NCBI GenBank assembly: GCA_040374085.1
Contig: JBEIVB010000003.1
Span: forward strand, 3,458-67,457
Length of the DNA stretch: 64,000 nucleotides
Origin: JBEIVB01 sp040374085
GTDB lineage: Bacteria > Bacteroidota > Bacteroidia > UBA4408
Direction: 5' to 3'
Shown one piece after another: positions 7,926-16,901 of this stretch (position 1 is the stretch's first letter; every line of letters begins with the position of its first letter). A program made the position numbers and the translations under genes. The notes beneath the pieces were generated by a model. It worked only from the letters and a program-made list of their open reading frames with translations. It was not told where the DNA came from and did not search any database.

Positions 7926-8876
7926 ATGTCTTCTTCTCTAATTTCGGTTCAGCACGTTTGGAAGCAATACGGTGCGTACACCGCGCTAAACGACGTTAGC
8001 CTCGACGTTCCACAGGCCAGCATCTATGGCTTGTTGGGTCCCAACGGCGCAGGCAAAACGTCCCTCATCCGCATCCTCAACCAGATCACCGCCCCAGACC
8101 GTGGACAGGTCTTGTGGAAAGGCCAACCCCTCAACCCCGATTTGGGTATGCACGTAGGCTATCTGCCCGAGGAGCGCGGTCTGTACAAGAAGATGGAGGT
8201 GGGCGATCAGGCCCTGTACCTGGCCCGCCTAAAAGGGCTTAGCCGAGAAGACGCGTTGCGGCGACTGAAGTTCTGGTTTGAAAAGTTCGAGATGCAAGGC
8301 TGGTGGAAGAAGAAGCTCGAAGACCTTTCGAAAGGCATGCAACAAAAGGTGCAGTTTGTTACCACCGTGGTGCACGAGCCCGAGCTGCTCATCCTCGATG
8401 AGCCGTTCAGCGGGTTCGACCCCATCAACGCCCACCTCATCAAAGAGGAGTTGTTGAGGCTTAGAGACCAAGGCACCACCATCCTCCTCTCTACGCACAA
8501 CATGAGCTCGGTAGAGGAATTGTGCAGCCACATTGCCTTGCTCAACAAATCGCAAAAACTGTTGGAAGGGCCTGTTGCCGACATTCGCCGCCAGCACGCG
8601 AACAACGAGTGGGAAATTCTGTTTAAAGGTAGCCTACTTGCCTTCACCAATGCACACTGGGGCGGGTTCAAGCTGCTGCATCACCGTAAGGACGGCGAAG
8701 CCACCCTGGCCCGCATTTCGCTGGTGGAGGGGTTCTCGCTCAACGCTTTTCTGCAGCACGTGTTGCAGGAAGTGGAGCTGGTTGGCTTGCGCGAGTACGT
8801 GCCTACGATGAACGAGGTGTTCATCCGTCAGGTAAGCGGGCAGGAGGTTGTGCCGGAAGGCAATTTTACAGAATGA
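7926..8876 (+). CDS. ABC transporter ATP-binding protein (DUF4162 C-terminal type)
   Basis: 316 residues. Walker A GPNGAGKT (38-45), signature LSKGMQQ (134-140), Walker B LLILDEP (~154-160) and the switch His in STHNMSS. The ~100-residue tail fits the DUF4162 region of gliding/Nat-type exporter ATPases common in Bacteroidota. A membrane permease partner would be expected next door but is absent; instead the stop overlaps the start of a DAHP synthase fusion (ATGA, 4 bp), so translation is probably coupled. The transported substrate is unknown. Confidence 0.92.
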   Translation: MSSSLISVQHVWKQYGAYTALNDVSLDVPQASIYGLLGPNGAGKTSLIRILNQITAPDRGQVLWKGQPLNPDLGMHVGYLPEERGLYKKMEVGDQALYLARLKGLSREDALRRLKFWFEKFEMQGWWKKKLEDLSKGMQQKVQFVTTVVHEPELLILDEPFSGFDPINAHLIKEELLRLRDQGTTILLSTHNMSSVEELCSHIALLNKSQKLLEGPVADIRRQHANNEWEILFKGSLLAFTNAHWGGFKLLHHRKDGEATLARISLVEGFSLNAFLQHVLQEVELVGLREYVPTMNEVFIRQVSGQEVVPEGNFTE

Positions 8877-10012
8877 ACGATATAAAAACTGAGTCGAAAA
8901 CTGTCCTTAACAATCCGCTTCAGCAATGGTGGGGCACAGATGCCTCTCGCCCATGGCTGGTGGCCGGGCCCTGCAGTGCAGAAACCGCGGATCAGGTGAT
9001 GGAAACGGCCCGGGGCATAGCCTCGTGGGCTCCCCAAGCCGTTTTCCGTGCCGGCTTGTGGAAACCCCGCACCCGTCCGGGCTCTTTCGAGGGTGTTGGC
9101 AACGCGGGGTTGGCATGGCTGCAGCAGGTAAAGGCCGAAACAGGGCTGCGCACCGCAACCGAAGTGGCTACGCCCGCTCATCTCGAGGCCTGCGTAAACG
9201 CAGGTATTGATTTGGTTTGGATAGGCGCACGCACCGTAGCCAACCCGTTCTCCGTTCAGGCCCTAGCCGATGCTTTGCGCGATTTGCCCCAGCTGCCGGT
9301 TCTGGTTAAAAACCCCATCAACCTCGATTTGGAGCTTTGGACCGGAGCGTTGGAGCGTATGCAGCAAGCCGGCATCACCCGCCTGGGGGCCATACACCGG
9401 GGCTTTCACGCCCTCAACCCCAACGAATACCGCAACCCACCGCACTGGGATCTGGTGATCCAATTCCGTACCCGATTCCCCGAAGTGCCGCTCTTGTGCG
9501 ATCCAAGCCACATTTCGGGCAGCCCAAACCTATTGCCCCAGGTTGCGCAAAAAGCTTTGGACTTGGATGCCGTTGGTTTGATGATTGAAACCCACATCAA
9601 CCCCACGAAAGCGTGGAGCGATGCGGCGCAACAAATCACACCCGAGCATCTGAAACAGATGGTAGAAGCCCTGCACGTGCGCCAGCCCAACAGCCCCAAT
9701 CCGGTGTTTCGCGATAAGCTGGAAGCGTTGCGGAAAGAGATAGATGGATTGGATGCCGAACTGCTGAACGTGCTGGCGAGGCGCATGAGCATTTCCCGCA
9801 AGATTGGCGCCTATAAAGAAGCGCATCACATCACCATATTTCAATTGGAGCGCTGGATGCAGGTGCTCCGCGACCAAAAGCAATGGGGCATCCTGGCGGG
9901 CTTCTCAGAGGAATTTATTCAACGGTTTTATGAAGCGGTGCACCAGGAAAGCATACGGGTGCAAACCGAGGCACAGAACCGAAGCACCGGTCCGACAAAA
10001 GACTCCGCTTAA
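8873..10012 (+). CDS. bifunctional DAHP synthase / chorismate mutase (type II)
   Basis: 379 residues, a natural fusion. Residues ~20-260 form a KDPG/KdsA-like (type I-beta) DAHP synthase: LVAGPCSAE, FRAGLWKPRTRPGSF, PVLVKNP, IHRGF and LLCDPSHISG are the substrate and metal-binding segments. Residues ~280-370 are an AroQ chorismate mutase (LRKEIDGLDAELLNVLARR, then SRKIGAYK). It joins phosphoenolpyruvate and erythrose 4-phosphate, and rearranges chorismate to prephenate. In related fusions the mutase domain also gives feedback inhibition by prephenate. Overlaps the upstream ABC ATPase gene by 4 bp. Confidence 0.96.
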   Translation: MNDIKTESKTVLNNPLQQWWGTDASRPWLVAGPCSAETADQVMETARGIASWAPQAVFRAGLWKPRTRPGSFEGVGNAGLAWLQQVKAETGLRTATEVATPAHLEACVNAGIDLVWIGARTVANPFSVQALADALRDLPQLPVLVKNPINLDLELWTGALERMQQAGITRLGAIHRGFHALNPNEYRNPPHWDLVIQFRTRFPEVPLLCDPSHISGSPNLLPQVAQKALDLDAVGLMIETHINPTKAWSDAAQQITPEHLKQMVEALHVRQPNSPNPVFRDKLEALRKEIDGLDAELLNVLARRMSISRKIGAYKEAHHITIFQLERWMQVLRDQKQWGILAGFSEEFIQRFYEAVHQESIRVQTEAQNRSTGPTKDSA

Positions 10013-10283
10013 GCTACCACTGCTTGAAGGATCTGAAAAACGCATGAATTGGTTTGATAGGCCAGCCATGCTTTGCTTAGACTAAAGACCGAGTGCTTTC
10101 CAAAACAGGAATTCGTTAGAAGCCTCAGCCTGGAAGGGAATGAGGGAGCAAGCCTGTTGCCCCCAACCTTTATATAGAAGGCGATTTAACCATTCCCAAA
10201 CGGTTCAACCCCACGAATCAACGGTTCAAAAAGCAAAGATGTCTGTCCAAATTGTTGGTAGAAGTTAAAACGAAAACATGGAA
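10013..10283. other. intergenic leader region
   Basis: About 270 bases between the DAHP synthase gene and the TonB receptor promoter. No hairpin with a T run and no small gene that I can support. Confidence 0.4.
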
Positions 10284-10291
10284 TACGTTTG
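10284..10291 (+). promoter_or_regulatory. -7 promoter element for TonB receptor 1
   Basis: TACGTTTG, exact TAnnTTTG match, about 21 nt before the ATG at 10313. A TTG at 10255-10257 is slightly farther (26 nt) than the preferred 17-23. Confidence 0.5.
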
Positions 10292-10312
10292 TCTTCTCAA
10301 AACACCCCACCT

Positions 10313-12694
10313 ATGAAAACAACCCTATGTTTCTTATTTGTCGGTCTCCTTCTCTTTGGCGGATCAGACGGTGCAAACGCCCAGGAAGGGCAAACCCTTC
10401 GTGGCATCATCACAGACGAGTCGAGCCGTGCGCCCTTGCCCGGTGCGGTAGTGGTTGTAGAAGGCGTTACCCCTCAACTGGCGGCGGCATCCGATGTCGA
10501 TGGCAACTTCCGCATCAAAAGCGTACCCTTGGGCCGTCAAACCATTCGCATCACGTATCTGGGTTATGAAACCCAGAGCATTCCAAATGTGATGATAACA
10601 GCCGGAAAAGAGGCCATACTCAACATAGTGTTGACCGAGCGTGTGAGCAAACTCAACGAGGTAACCATTGTGTACGACCGCACCAAAGACAAAACCGTAA
10701 CCAACAACGAAATGACTACCGTGAGCGCGCGGTCGTTCAATATAGATGATACCAAGCGCTACGCCGGTTCCCTCTCTGACCCATCGCGCATGGCTGCTAA
10801 TTACGCAGGTGTTATTGCCGGAAACGACTCGCGCAACGACATTGTGGTGCGGGGCAACTCGCCCACGGGTATGCTGTGGCAATTGGAAGGTGTAAACATA
10901 CCCAACCCAAACCACTTTGGAACCTTAACCTCTACCGGAGGCCCGGTGAGCATGCTCAACAACAACAACCTCGATAAGAGTGACTTCCTCACCAGTGCCT
11001 TTCCTGCTCAATATGGCAATGCCGTTTCGGGCGTGTTTGATCTGCGCTTGCGCGAAGGCAACAACGAAAAAAGGGAGTGGATGGCGCAAATGGGTTTTAA
11101 CGGATTGGAGGCAGGTGCTGAAGGACCATTTGTAAAAGGCTATAAAGGCTCATACATCGTGAACGTGCGCTATTCTACCCTCACCATTTTCAAACAATTG
11201 GGATTGAGTGTGGGCACCGGTAATGCCGTTCCCGAATACAAAGACATCAATGCCAAAGTAGTATTACCTACTCGGAACAACCGAGGCAAATTCAGCATGT
11301 TTTTTATGGGCGGAAACTCGAATGCCGATTTTCTCGGAAAAGATGTGGATACCTCTAAGGTTGATTTCTACGGAAGAATAGACCAAAACCAATATGCAAA
11401 ATTTGAAACCTACATCGGAGGATTAACCTACGAACAACTCTTGGGTACAAAAACGAACCTTAAGTTCACCCTGGCTGGAAGCAGTGCCGGGCAGCGATTC
11501 AACATGGACTCCTTGGATGTTTCGGTGCCCGAACGAACGTTGTATACCAAACAGAAAGTACGGTTCACCAACCGAAAGTACTCGGCAATTGCCCTCCTTA
11601 CGCACAAAATTAATGCGCGCAACACACTGGTAGCAGGAGGCAACTACGACTTAATGGACGTTGACTTCTACAATCAGTTTGTATTTGTGAGCACCCCTTT
11701 TGAATTGGTTAACGTGCAAAAGCAGGCTGGCCTAGCTCAGGGTTTTGCGCAATGGAAGCACCGGTTTAACAGTAGGCTCAGCCTGAACACCGGCCTACAC
11801 ACGCAGTATTTCACCCAGAACAACCAAACCGTTGTGGAACCTAGGATTGGTGCACGCTGGTTGCTCACCGAAAAATCAAGCATCAACCTCGGCGTGGGAG
11901 TACACCACCAAATGCCCGTCTTATACAACTATTTTGTTCAAACTGCCGGTATAAATGGTATTGAACAAACGAATAAAAACCTAGGGTTCATCAGAAGCAT
12001 TCATTATGTATTGGGCTACGATGTTAACCTTACATCCGAAGTGCGCATAAAAGCAGAAGTTTATTATCAAGAATTGAGGAAAGTTCCCGTAACCGCATCT
12101 CCTTCAAGCCATTCTGCCATCAACGATGGTACCGATTTCAACCCGTCCAATGTAGCCAACCTGGTAAACAGTGGAACCGGAAGAAACTATGGGGTGGAGG
12201 TTACCTTGGAGCGGTACTTCAGTAGAGGCTTCTATTACTTGGTAACGGCGAGTGTGTTCGACTCCAAATATAAAGGCAGCGACGGTATAGAACGAAACAG
12301 CGCATTCAATACAAAGTATGCGGGCAACATATTGATGGGTAAAGAAATAAACTTGGGAAAAACATCGAGCCTATCTTTCAACATCCGCAGCACCCTCATC
12401 GGGGGCAAATACCTCACTCCCCTCGACTTGGTAGCATCCAAAGCTGTTGGCACCGCGGTGTTTGATCAAAGCAGAGCCTTCACCGAAAAGCAAAAAGATT
12501 ACTTCCGTTTCGACATCAAAATTTCATACCGCAAAGACTTTAAACACAGCACCTTGGAAACCGGTTTAGATCTTCAGAACCTAACCAATCGGCAGAACAT
12601 CTTTCAACAGGGCTACAACCGATTCAACAACAGCATCTCTACACAATATCAAACCGGACTGTTGCCCATACCGTTTGTGAAGTTCACATTCTGA
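10313..12694 (+). CDS. TonB-dependent outer-membrane receptor 1
   Basis: 793 residues from ATG (a TTG 24 nt upstream is less likely). Signal peptide MKTTLCFLFVGLLLFGG...ANAQ; carboxypeptidase-regulatory-like domain at ~25-115 (LRGIITDESSRAPLPGAVV ... LGYETQSI); then a plug domain (VVRGNSPTGMLWQLEGV) and a 22-strand-type barrel ending in Phe (PFVKFTF), the outer-membrane assembly signal. Uptake substrate unknown. The adjacent LytS-like kinase and LytTR regulator, 14 bp downstream, suggest receptor and two-component system are co-expressed. Confidence 0.93.
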   Translation: MKTTLCFLFVGLLLFGGSDGANAQEGQTLRGIITDESSRAPLPGAVVVVEGVTPQLAAASDVDGNFRIKSVPLGRQTIRITYLGYETQSIPNVMITAGKEAILNIVLTERVSKLNEVTIVYDRTKDKTVTNNEMTTVSARSFNIDDTKRYAGSLSDPSRMAANYAGVIAGNDSRNDIVVRGNSPTGMLWQLEGVNIPNPNHFGTLTSTGGPVSMLNNNNLDKSDFLTSAFPAQYGNAVSGVFDLRLREGNNEKREWMAQMGFNGLEAGAEGPFVKGYKGSYIVNVRYSTLTIFKQLGLSVGTGNAVPEYKDINAKVVLPTRNNRGKFSMFFMGGNSNADFLGKDVDTSKVDFYGRIDQNQYAKFETYIGGLTYEQLLGTKTNLKFTLAGSSAGQRFNMDSLDVSVPERTLYTKQKVRFTNRKYSAIALLTHKINARNTLVAGGNYDLMDVDFYNQFVFVSTPFELVNVQKQAGLAQGFAQWKHRFNSRLSLNTGLHTQYFTQNNQTVVEPRIGARWLLTEKSSINLGVGVHHQMPVLYNYFVQTAGINGIEQTNKNLGFIRSIHYVLGYDVNLTSEVRIKAEVYYQELRKVPVTASPSSHSAINDGTDFNPSNVANLVNSGTGRNYGVEVTLERYFSRGFYYLVTASVFDSKYKGSDGIERNSAFNTKYAGNILMGKEINLGKTSSLSFNIRSTLIGGKYLTPLDLVASKAVGTAVFDQSRAFTEKQKDYFRFDIKISYRKDFKHSTLETGLDLQNLTNRQNIFQQGYNRFNNSISTQYQTGLLPIPFVKFTF

Positions 12695-12708
12695 TTACCT
12701 TTAAGCAC

Positions 12709-13731
12709 ATGATTCGTTTCCCGAGAAGTAGATTCTTTTATATGATACCCGTTGGGGTGGGCGTCGCCTTGTTGGTGGCGCTCCTCCGACCCATATCGGA
12801 AACGGGGCACAGCTGGTGGTGGGATGCGGGCGTTTCGGTATTCCTTACCATTCTTATTTGGGAAGGCAACCACCAGCTCAATTGCTGGTTTAACCGAACC
12901 ATTCAATGGGAGAAAAAGCCGCTGAGACGAGCGATCATTCAGGGGTTAATCAACATTATTATGAGTGTAGTACTCATATATTTGGTATTATCGGTATACG
13001 ATGACCTGGTTTGCTCTATGTACCCAGAAAACAGCAAAACCATGAAGCAATTCGGTGTCATCATCGGTACCATGGTTTCCATCATCTTGCAGGCTATGCT
13101 CATTGGGTCTGAGCTTTTTGCTCAATGGAAAGGCAGCATAATAGAAGCCGAGCGTTATAAAAAAGAAGCCGCAAACGCTGAGCTCCAAATGTTGAAAGGA
13201 CAAATCAACCCTCATTTCCTATTCAACAACCTCAGTGTTTTGAATTCATTGATTGAGCAAAATGCAACCAAAGCCTCGGAATTCACCACCCAATTTGCGA
13301 AGGTCTACCGCCACCTTTTAAATCATCGCAACACCGAAATGACCACCTTAGAGGATGAGTTGGATCTGGTGCATGCCTATTGCTTTCTGTTAAAAATAAG
13401 ATTTGGCATGGGCTTGTCGGTAATCATTGAAACAGACGAACCATGCCGATCTAAGTTGTTGCCGCCACTTTCTTTGCAAATCTTATTGGAAAACTGCGTA
13501 CAGCACAACATCATCACCGAACATCAGCCCCTAACCATTTCCATTCGCGCAACGGAAGACGTCGTTTGCATCAGCAACAACCTGCTGCCAAAGACCGGTG
13601 GCATTTCGGGTTCCGGACTCGGTCAACGCAACATTTCCCTTCGCCTGGCACCTTTTACCGATAGAAGGTTGGAGGTCATGATGCACCATGGCATCTACTC
13701 TGTAAAAGTTCCCTTACTCCACGGTATATGA
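12709..13731 (+). CDS. LytS/YehU-family sensor histidine kinase
   Basis: 340 residues. Four predicted membrane segments within the first ~145 residues (for example MIPVGVGVALLVALL and IINIIMSVVLIYLVL-like stretches), a short coiled region, then the His_kinase domain LKGQINPHFLFNNLSVLN with His169 as the likely phospho-acceptor, and a small ATPase domain with LLENCVQHN as N box and GSGLGQRN as G box. Overlaps its response regulator by 4 bp (ATGA). No large sensory domain outside the membrane, so the signal is probably sensed in or near the membrane. Confidence 0.93.
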   Translation: MIRFPRSRFFYMIPVGVGVALLVALLRPISETGHSWWWDAGVSVFLTILIWEGNHQLNCWFNRTIQWEKKPLRRAIIQGLINIIMSVVLIYLVLSVYDDLVCSMYPENSKTMKQFGVIIGTMVSIILQAMLIGSELFAQWKGSIIEAERYKKEAANAELQMLKGQINPHFLFNNLSVLNSLIEQNATKASEFTTQFAKVYRHLLNHRNTEMTTLEDELDLVHAYCFLLKIRFGMGLSVIIETDEPCRSKLLPPLSLQILLENCVQHNIITEHQPLTISIRATEDVVCISNNLLPKTGGISGSGLGQRNISLRLAPFTDRRLEVMMHHGIYSVKVPLLHGI

Positions 13732-14489
13732 AAGCCCTAATCGTAGAAGACGAGCCGCTGAATGCGAGCCATTTAAGCGGACTCTTGAAAAAGATAGAAC
13801 CCTCCATAGAAGTGCTTGCCGTTTGCCAATCTGTAGCACAAACCCTTAGTTGGTTGCAGAACAACCCCAGGCCCGATCTCCTGTTTCTGGATGTGCATGT
13901 GGCCGATGGCTTTATCTTCGACTTATTTAAATCCTATTCAGACGATGTGCCGGTCATCTTTACCACGGCCTTTGACCACTATGCCTTGCAAGCGTTTAAG
14001 GTAAACAGCATCGATTACTTATTGAAACCCATAGAAAAAGAAAGTCTGCATACTGCCCTTCAGAAATACCATAAGTTGCATACGCAAAACACCAGTGCAT
14101 TGCCCATACATCCTATACTGAGAGAGCTGGCAGAACAATTTAGAAAACCCTATAAAACACGCTTTATGGTTCGCCTTGGAGATCAAGTGGCAGCCGTTAA
14201 AGCTCAAGAAATACATTGTTTCCATTATGAAGATGGATTGGTATTCCTGCACCGAACCGATGGAAAAAAATTTCCGGTAGATTTTTCCTTAGACACCCTA
14301 TGCGAGATATTGGAACCGGACTCTTTTTTTCGCATCAACCGCAAAACCATTGTAAATCTCGAGCATCTGGGAAAAATGCAGGTGTATTTCAACAGCCGTC
14401 TCATGTTGGAATTACCCAAACTGCCGGAAGCCGATTGCGTGGTGAGCAGAGAACGCACTGCTGATTTTAAAAAATGGCTTGATCGCTGA
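13728..14489 (+). CDS. LytTR-family response regulator
   Basis: 253 residues. Receiver domain 1-120 with acidic pocket ED (7-8), phospho-acceptor Asp55 in LLFLDVH, TT of IFTTAFD and LKPI lysine; LytTR DNA-binding domain ~145-253 (FMVRLGDQVAAV ... FFRINRKTIVN). Partner of the overlapping histidine kinase. LytTR proteins usually bind direct repeats; I see no obvious pair in the receptor promoter. Regulation of the upstream TonB receptor is inferred from position only. Confidence 0.95.
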   Translation: MKALIVEDEPLNASHLSGLLKKIEPSIEVLAVCQSVAQTLSWLQNNPRPDLLFLDVHVADGFIFDLFKSYSDDVPVIFTTAFDHYALQAFKVNSIDYLLKPIEKESLHTALQKYHKLHTQNTSALPIHPILRELAEQFRKPYKTRFMVRLGDQVAAVKAQEIHCFHYEDGLVFLHRTDGKKFPVDFSLDTLCEILEPDSFFRINRKTIVNLEHLGKMQVYFNSRLMLELPKLPEADCVVSRERTADFKKWLDR

Positions 14490-14655
14490 AGAGCGAACCA
14501 GGCATGCAGCACATCCACACATCTCCACTCAAAACAAGTTGATTCTCTTCTTCCCTAAGTGGAAGTGCTGAAAAATGCCCGAGCCGATTCAGTGAGATAT
14601 AGGAACAACAGGACAGTGAACTGCGTCGCGACAAGATTGAAAAATGAAAACTGCC

Positions 14656-15423
14656 TCAAGATAGTCCCTGTGCAACCGCATAACGCACCAACTCCGCTGC
14701 CGTATGCAAGCCCAATTTGATTTTGATGTTGCGAATGTGCGCCTTGACGGTAAACACACTGAGATTGAGCCCCGTAGCAATTTGCTTGACAACCAGGCCT
14801 TTGCCCATTGCCTTTAACACTTCCATTTCCTTAGGTGTTAAAGATGGGTTGGCGTTTGGATGCCTTTGTTCCAACACCAAACGATCGAAGGTGCCTTTAC
14901 CAGAGAGGCGGTGCACAGAAAACAAGACCTTCGTGTCGCGCTGAAAAAAGGTAATGTCGGTTACTAAAGAAAGGTTGGAGAGGGGCAGACCATCCGAAGT
15001 ACGATCCAGTACAATGCTGCGTTGCATGAGCACGCAGGCATCGCCGTTAGGACGGATGTACCGGTAGGATAAACTGAATAGGTGTTGGTCCAACTGGTCG
15101 TCGGGGAGGGCTTGAACCATGCGTAAAAACTCAGGGAAAACCTCCCCATTGATGATGTTTCGATCGTCGGGGTGAATGTGCAGCAGGGCCGCATTTCGCT
15201 GCGGATTTAGAAAATACGCTTGGGGCAAACCCGTAAGTCCCTCCATGCCGGAATTGATGTACCGATACCCGCCTTTTCGATAATCGAGCACATACAGCCC
15301 GGCGGGAATCATGCCCATTAATCCATTCAGTTTCGTAAGCTCTTCAACGCATTTATCCGAGCGCTCTGTAGGTGATTCAGGATAATTGGATTGAAGAAAA
15401 TTCTTGTACAATACATGATTCAT
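14656..15423 (-). CDS. PAS-domain LuxR-type transcription regulator
   Basis: 255 residues. The N-terminal two thirds contain a PAS-like sensor (GLYVLDYRKGGYRYINSGMEGLTG, HPDDR), and the C terminus (~195-255) is a LuxR/GerE helix-turn-helix: LTPKEMEVLKAMGKGLVVKQIA, then VFTVKAHIRNI. No receiver domain or signal peptide. The recognition helix AHIRNIKIKL is intact, so DNA binding is expected; the ligand is unknown. Its upstream region contains the inverted repeat AGTCA-N4-TGACT, a possible self-regulatory site. It is divergent from the small membrane peptide gene. Confidence 0.88.
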   Translation of the reverse strand: MNHVLYKNFLQSNYPESPTERSDKCVEELTKLNGLMGMIPAGLYVLDYRKGGYRYINSGMEGLTGLPQAYFLNPQRNAALLHIHPDDRNIINGEVFPEFLRMVQALPDDQLDQHLFSLSYRYIRPNGDACVLMQRSIVLDRTSDGLPLSNLSLVTDITFFQRDTKVLFSVHRLSGKGTFDRLVLEQRHPNANPSLTPKEMEVLKAMGKGLVVKQIATGLNLSVFTVKAHIRNIKIKLGLHTAAELVRYAVAQGLS

Positions 15424-15457
15424 AAGAAATAATGACCGATTTAGGCCTGTTCAAATT

Positions 15458-15471
15458 AGTCATATTTGACT
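15458..15471. promoter_or_regulatory. inverted repeat AGTCA-N4-TGACT between divergent genes
   Basis: A 14-bp symmetric site located 35 bp upstream of the luxR-type start and 25 bp before a TAAATTTG -7 match (15496-15503) that could serve the small gene at 15554. Likely operator by position; the factor is unknown. Confidence 0.4.
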
Positions 15472-15553
15472 ACATTATTCTTGGTTTAGTCGATATAAAT
15501 TTGGAACAGGTCGAAGCAAATGTACGTTCTAGGCCAATACGACAAAAAAAAAT

Positions 15554-15655
15554 ATGACGCAGGACCCAAATCCGGAAGGCAATTCGCTCTTGATGTTTTT
15601 TCTGGTATTATTATTACTTGCTGGTTTTAGCTACTTCTTATTCTTTTCCAATTAA
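15554..15655 (+). CDS. 33-residue single-pass membrane peptide
   Basis: ATG to TAA encodes 33 residues: a polar start MTQDPNPEGNS, then one continuous hydrophobic span LLMFFLVLLLLAGFSYFLFF ending SN. It is preceded by an A-rich stretch (AAAAAAAAAT), as often seen at Bacteroidota start sites, and by TAAATTTG (15496-15503) as a candidate -7 box. It ends 13 bp before the convergent sufS stop. Small membrane proteins of this form often attach to larger complexes; no partner is suggested by sequence. Confidence 0.6.
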   Translation: MTQDPNPEGNSLLMFFLVLLLLAGFSYFLFFSN

Positions 15656-15668
15656 GGAAAAGAAAAGG

Positions 15669-16901
15669 CTACCGCAGCAAGTTGGCCGCTCTCGTAAGGG
15701 CTTGAGCAAAGGATAACGCTTCTTGTGCGGTGTTATACACCCCGAATGAAACCCGAACCGTTCCCGGCAATCCGAATAATTGCATCAAGGGCTGCGTGCA
15801 ATGATGCCCGGTGCGCACGGCAAACCCCATTTGATCGAGAAGGGTTCCAAGATCGAATGGGTGTACATCTTTAATTACCAAAGACTGCACAGACGCTTGC
15901 TCTGAACCTGGCCCCAAAAGGGTTATGCCCGGTAATTCCATAAGTGCATTGCGCAAGATGTTCAACAGATGCTGTTCATGCGATTGAACGCGTTTAAAAT
16001 CGAGATTCTGGAGCCACTTCACTGCAGCAGCAAATCCTATGGCAGCCTCAATGGGCGGTGTGCCCGCTTCAAATTTAAGGGGTCCTTCGGCAAAGGTAGT
16101 CCCATCGAAACGCACCTCTTTTATAATTCCGCCACCCAGTTGATACGGAGGCAAGCGATCTGGCCAATCTCCGGCCATATACAAAATGCCTATGCCGGTT
16201 GGGCCATATACTTTGTGTCCGCTAAAGGCCAAGAAATCTACTCCAAGCTGCTCGGCGTTAAGCGGCATGTGAGGCGCGCTTTGTGCAGCATCCAACACCA
16301 CCACTGCACCCACCGCCTTTGCCATTGCTACCAGTTCGGCAACAGGCAGAATTGTGCCCAGGGTATTGGATACGTGGGCAAAGGCCAAAACACGGGTACG
16401 TGGAGAAATGCATGCGGCTGCTTTCTCCAATGAAATGGTTCCATCCCACTCGACGGGAATAACCCTCAATCGCGCTCCGGATCGTCGGGCAGCTTCCTGC
16501 CAAGGCAAAATGTTGCTGTGATGCTCGAGATGAGTAAGCACAATTTCATCATCTTCTTGCAATAAAACTTCGGCCAACCCGTGGGCAACCAGATTGATGC
16601 CATCGGTGGTTCCTTTGGTAAATACTACCTGTTGCGGATTGGTTCCCAGAAATTCAGCCAACGCCATGCGCGCAGCTTCATAGGCTGCGCTCGCTTCTTG
16701 AGAAAGGGTGTGCACGCCGCGGTGGACGTTGGCATGGTGGCAGGATGCATAATCTTGCATCGCCTCCATAACTGCAACCGGCCGCTGTGCGCTTGCCCCG
16801 CTGTCGAGGTAAACCAACGGGTTCCCTTTAATTTGGCGTTTAAGAATGGGAAACTGGTTCCGGATGGCTTCCAGTTCATCATAAGAAAAAGAGGTTGCCA
16901 T
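15669..16901 (-). CDS. sufS: SufS cysteine desulfurase
   Basis: 410 residues from the ATG that overlaps the sufD stop (TGATG); an ATG 18 nt upstream lies inside sufD. PLP fold-type I: YLDSGASAQRP near the N terminus, THLEHHSN, DAAQSAPH, PLP lysine in FSGHKVYGPTG, and catalytic Cys368 in RTGHHCTQPLM. It takes sulfur from cysteine for Fe-S assembly. It is the last gene of the suf cluster here; the usual sulfur-transfer partner SufE does not follow. Confidence 0.96.
   Translation of the reverse strand: MATSFSYDELEAIRNQFPILKRQIKGNPLVYLDSGASAQRPVAVMEAMQDYASCHHANVHRGVHTLSQEASAAYEAARMALAEFLGTNPQQVVFTKGTTDGINLVAHGLAEVLLQEDDEIVLTHLEHHSNILPWQEAARRSGARLRVIPVEWDGTISLEKAAACISPRTRVLAFAHVSNTLGTILPVAELVAMAKAVGAVVVLDAAQSAPHMPLNAEQLGVDFLAFSGHKVYGPTGIGILYMAGDWPDRLPPYQLGGGIIKEVRFDGTTFAEGPLKFEAGTPPIEAAIGFAAAVKWLQNLDFKRVQSHEQHLLNILRNALMELPGITLLGPGSEQASVQSLVIKDVHPFDLGTLLDQMGFAVRTGHHCTQPLMQLFGLPGTVRVSFGVYNTAQEALSFAQALTRAANLLR

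Noticed and set aside
10289..10312. TTG start for TonB receptor 1
   Set aside because: It falls in the -7 box; the ATG at 10313 begins a clear signal peptide.
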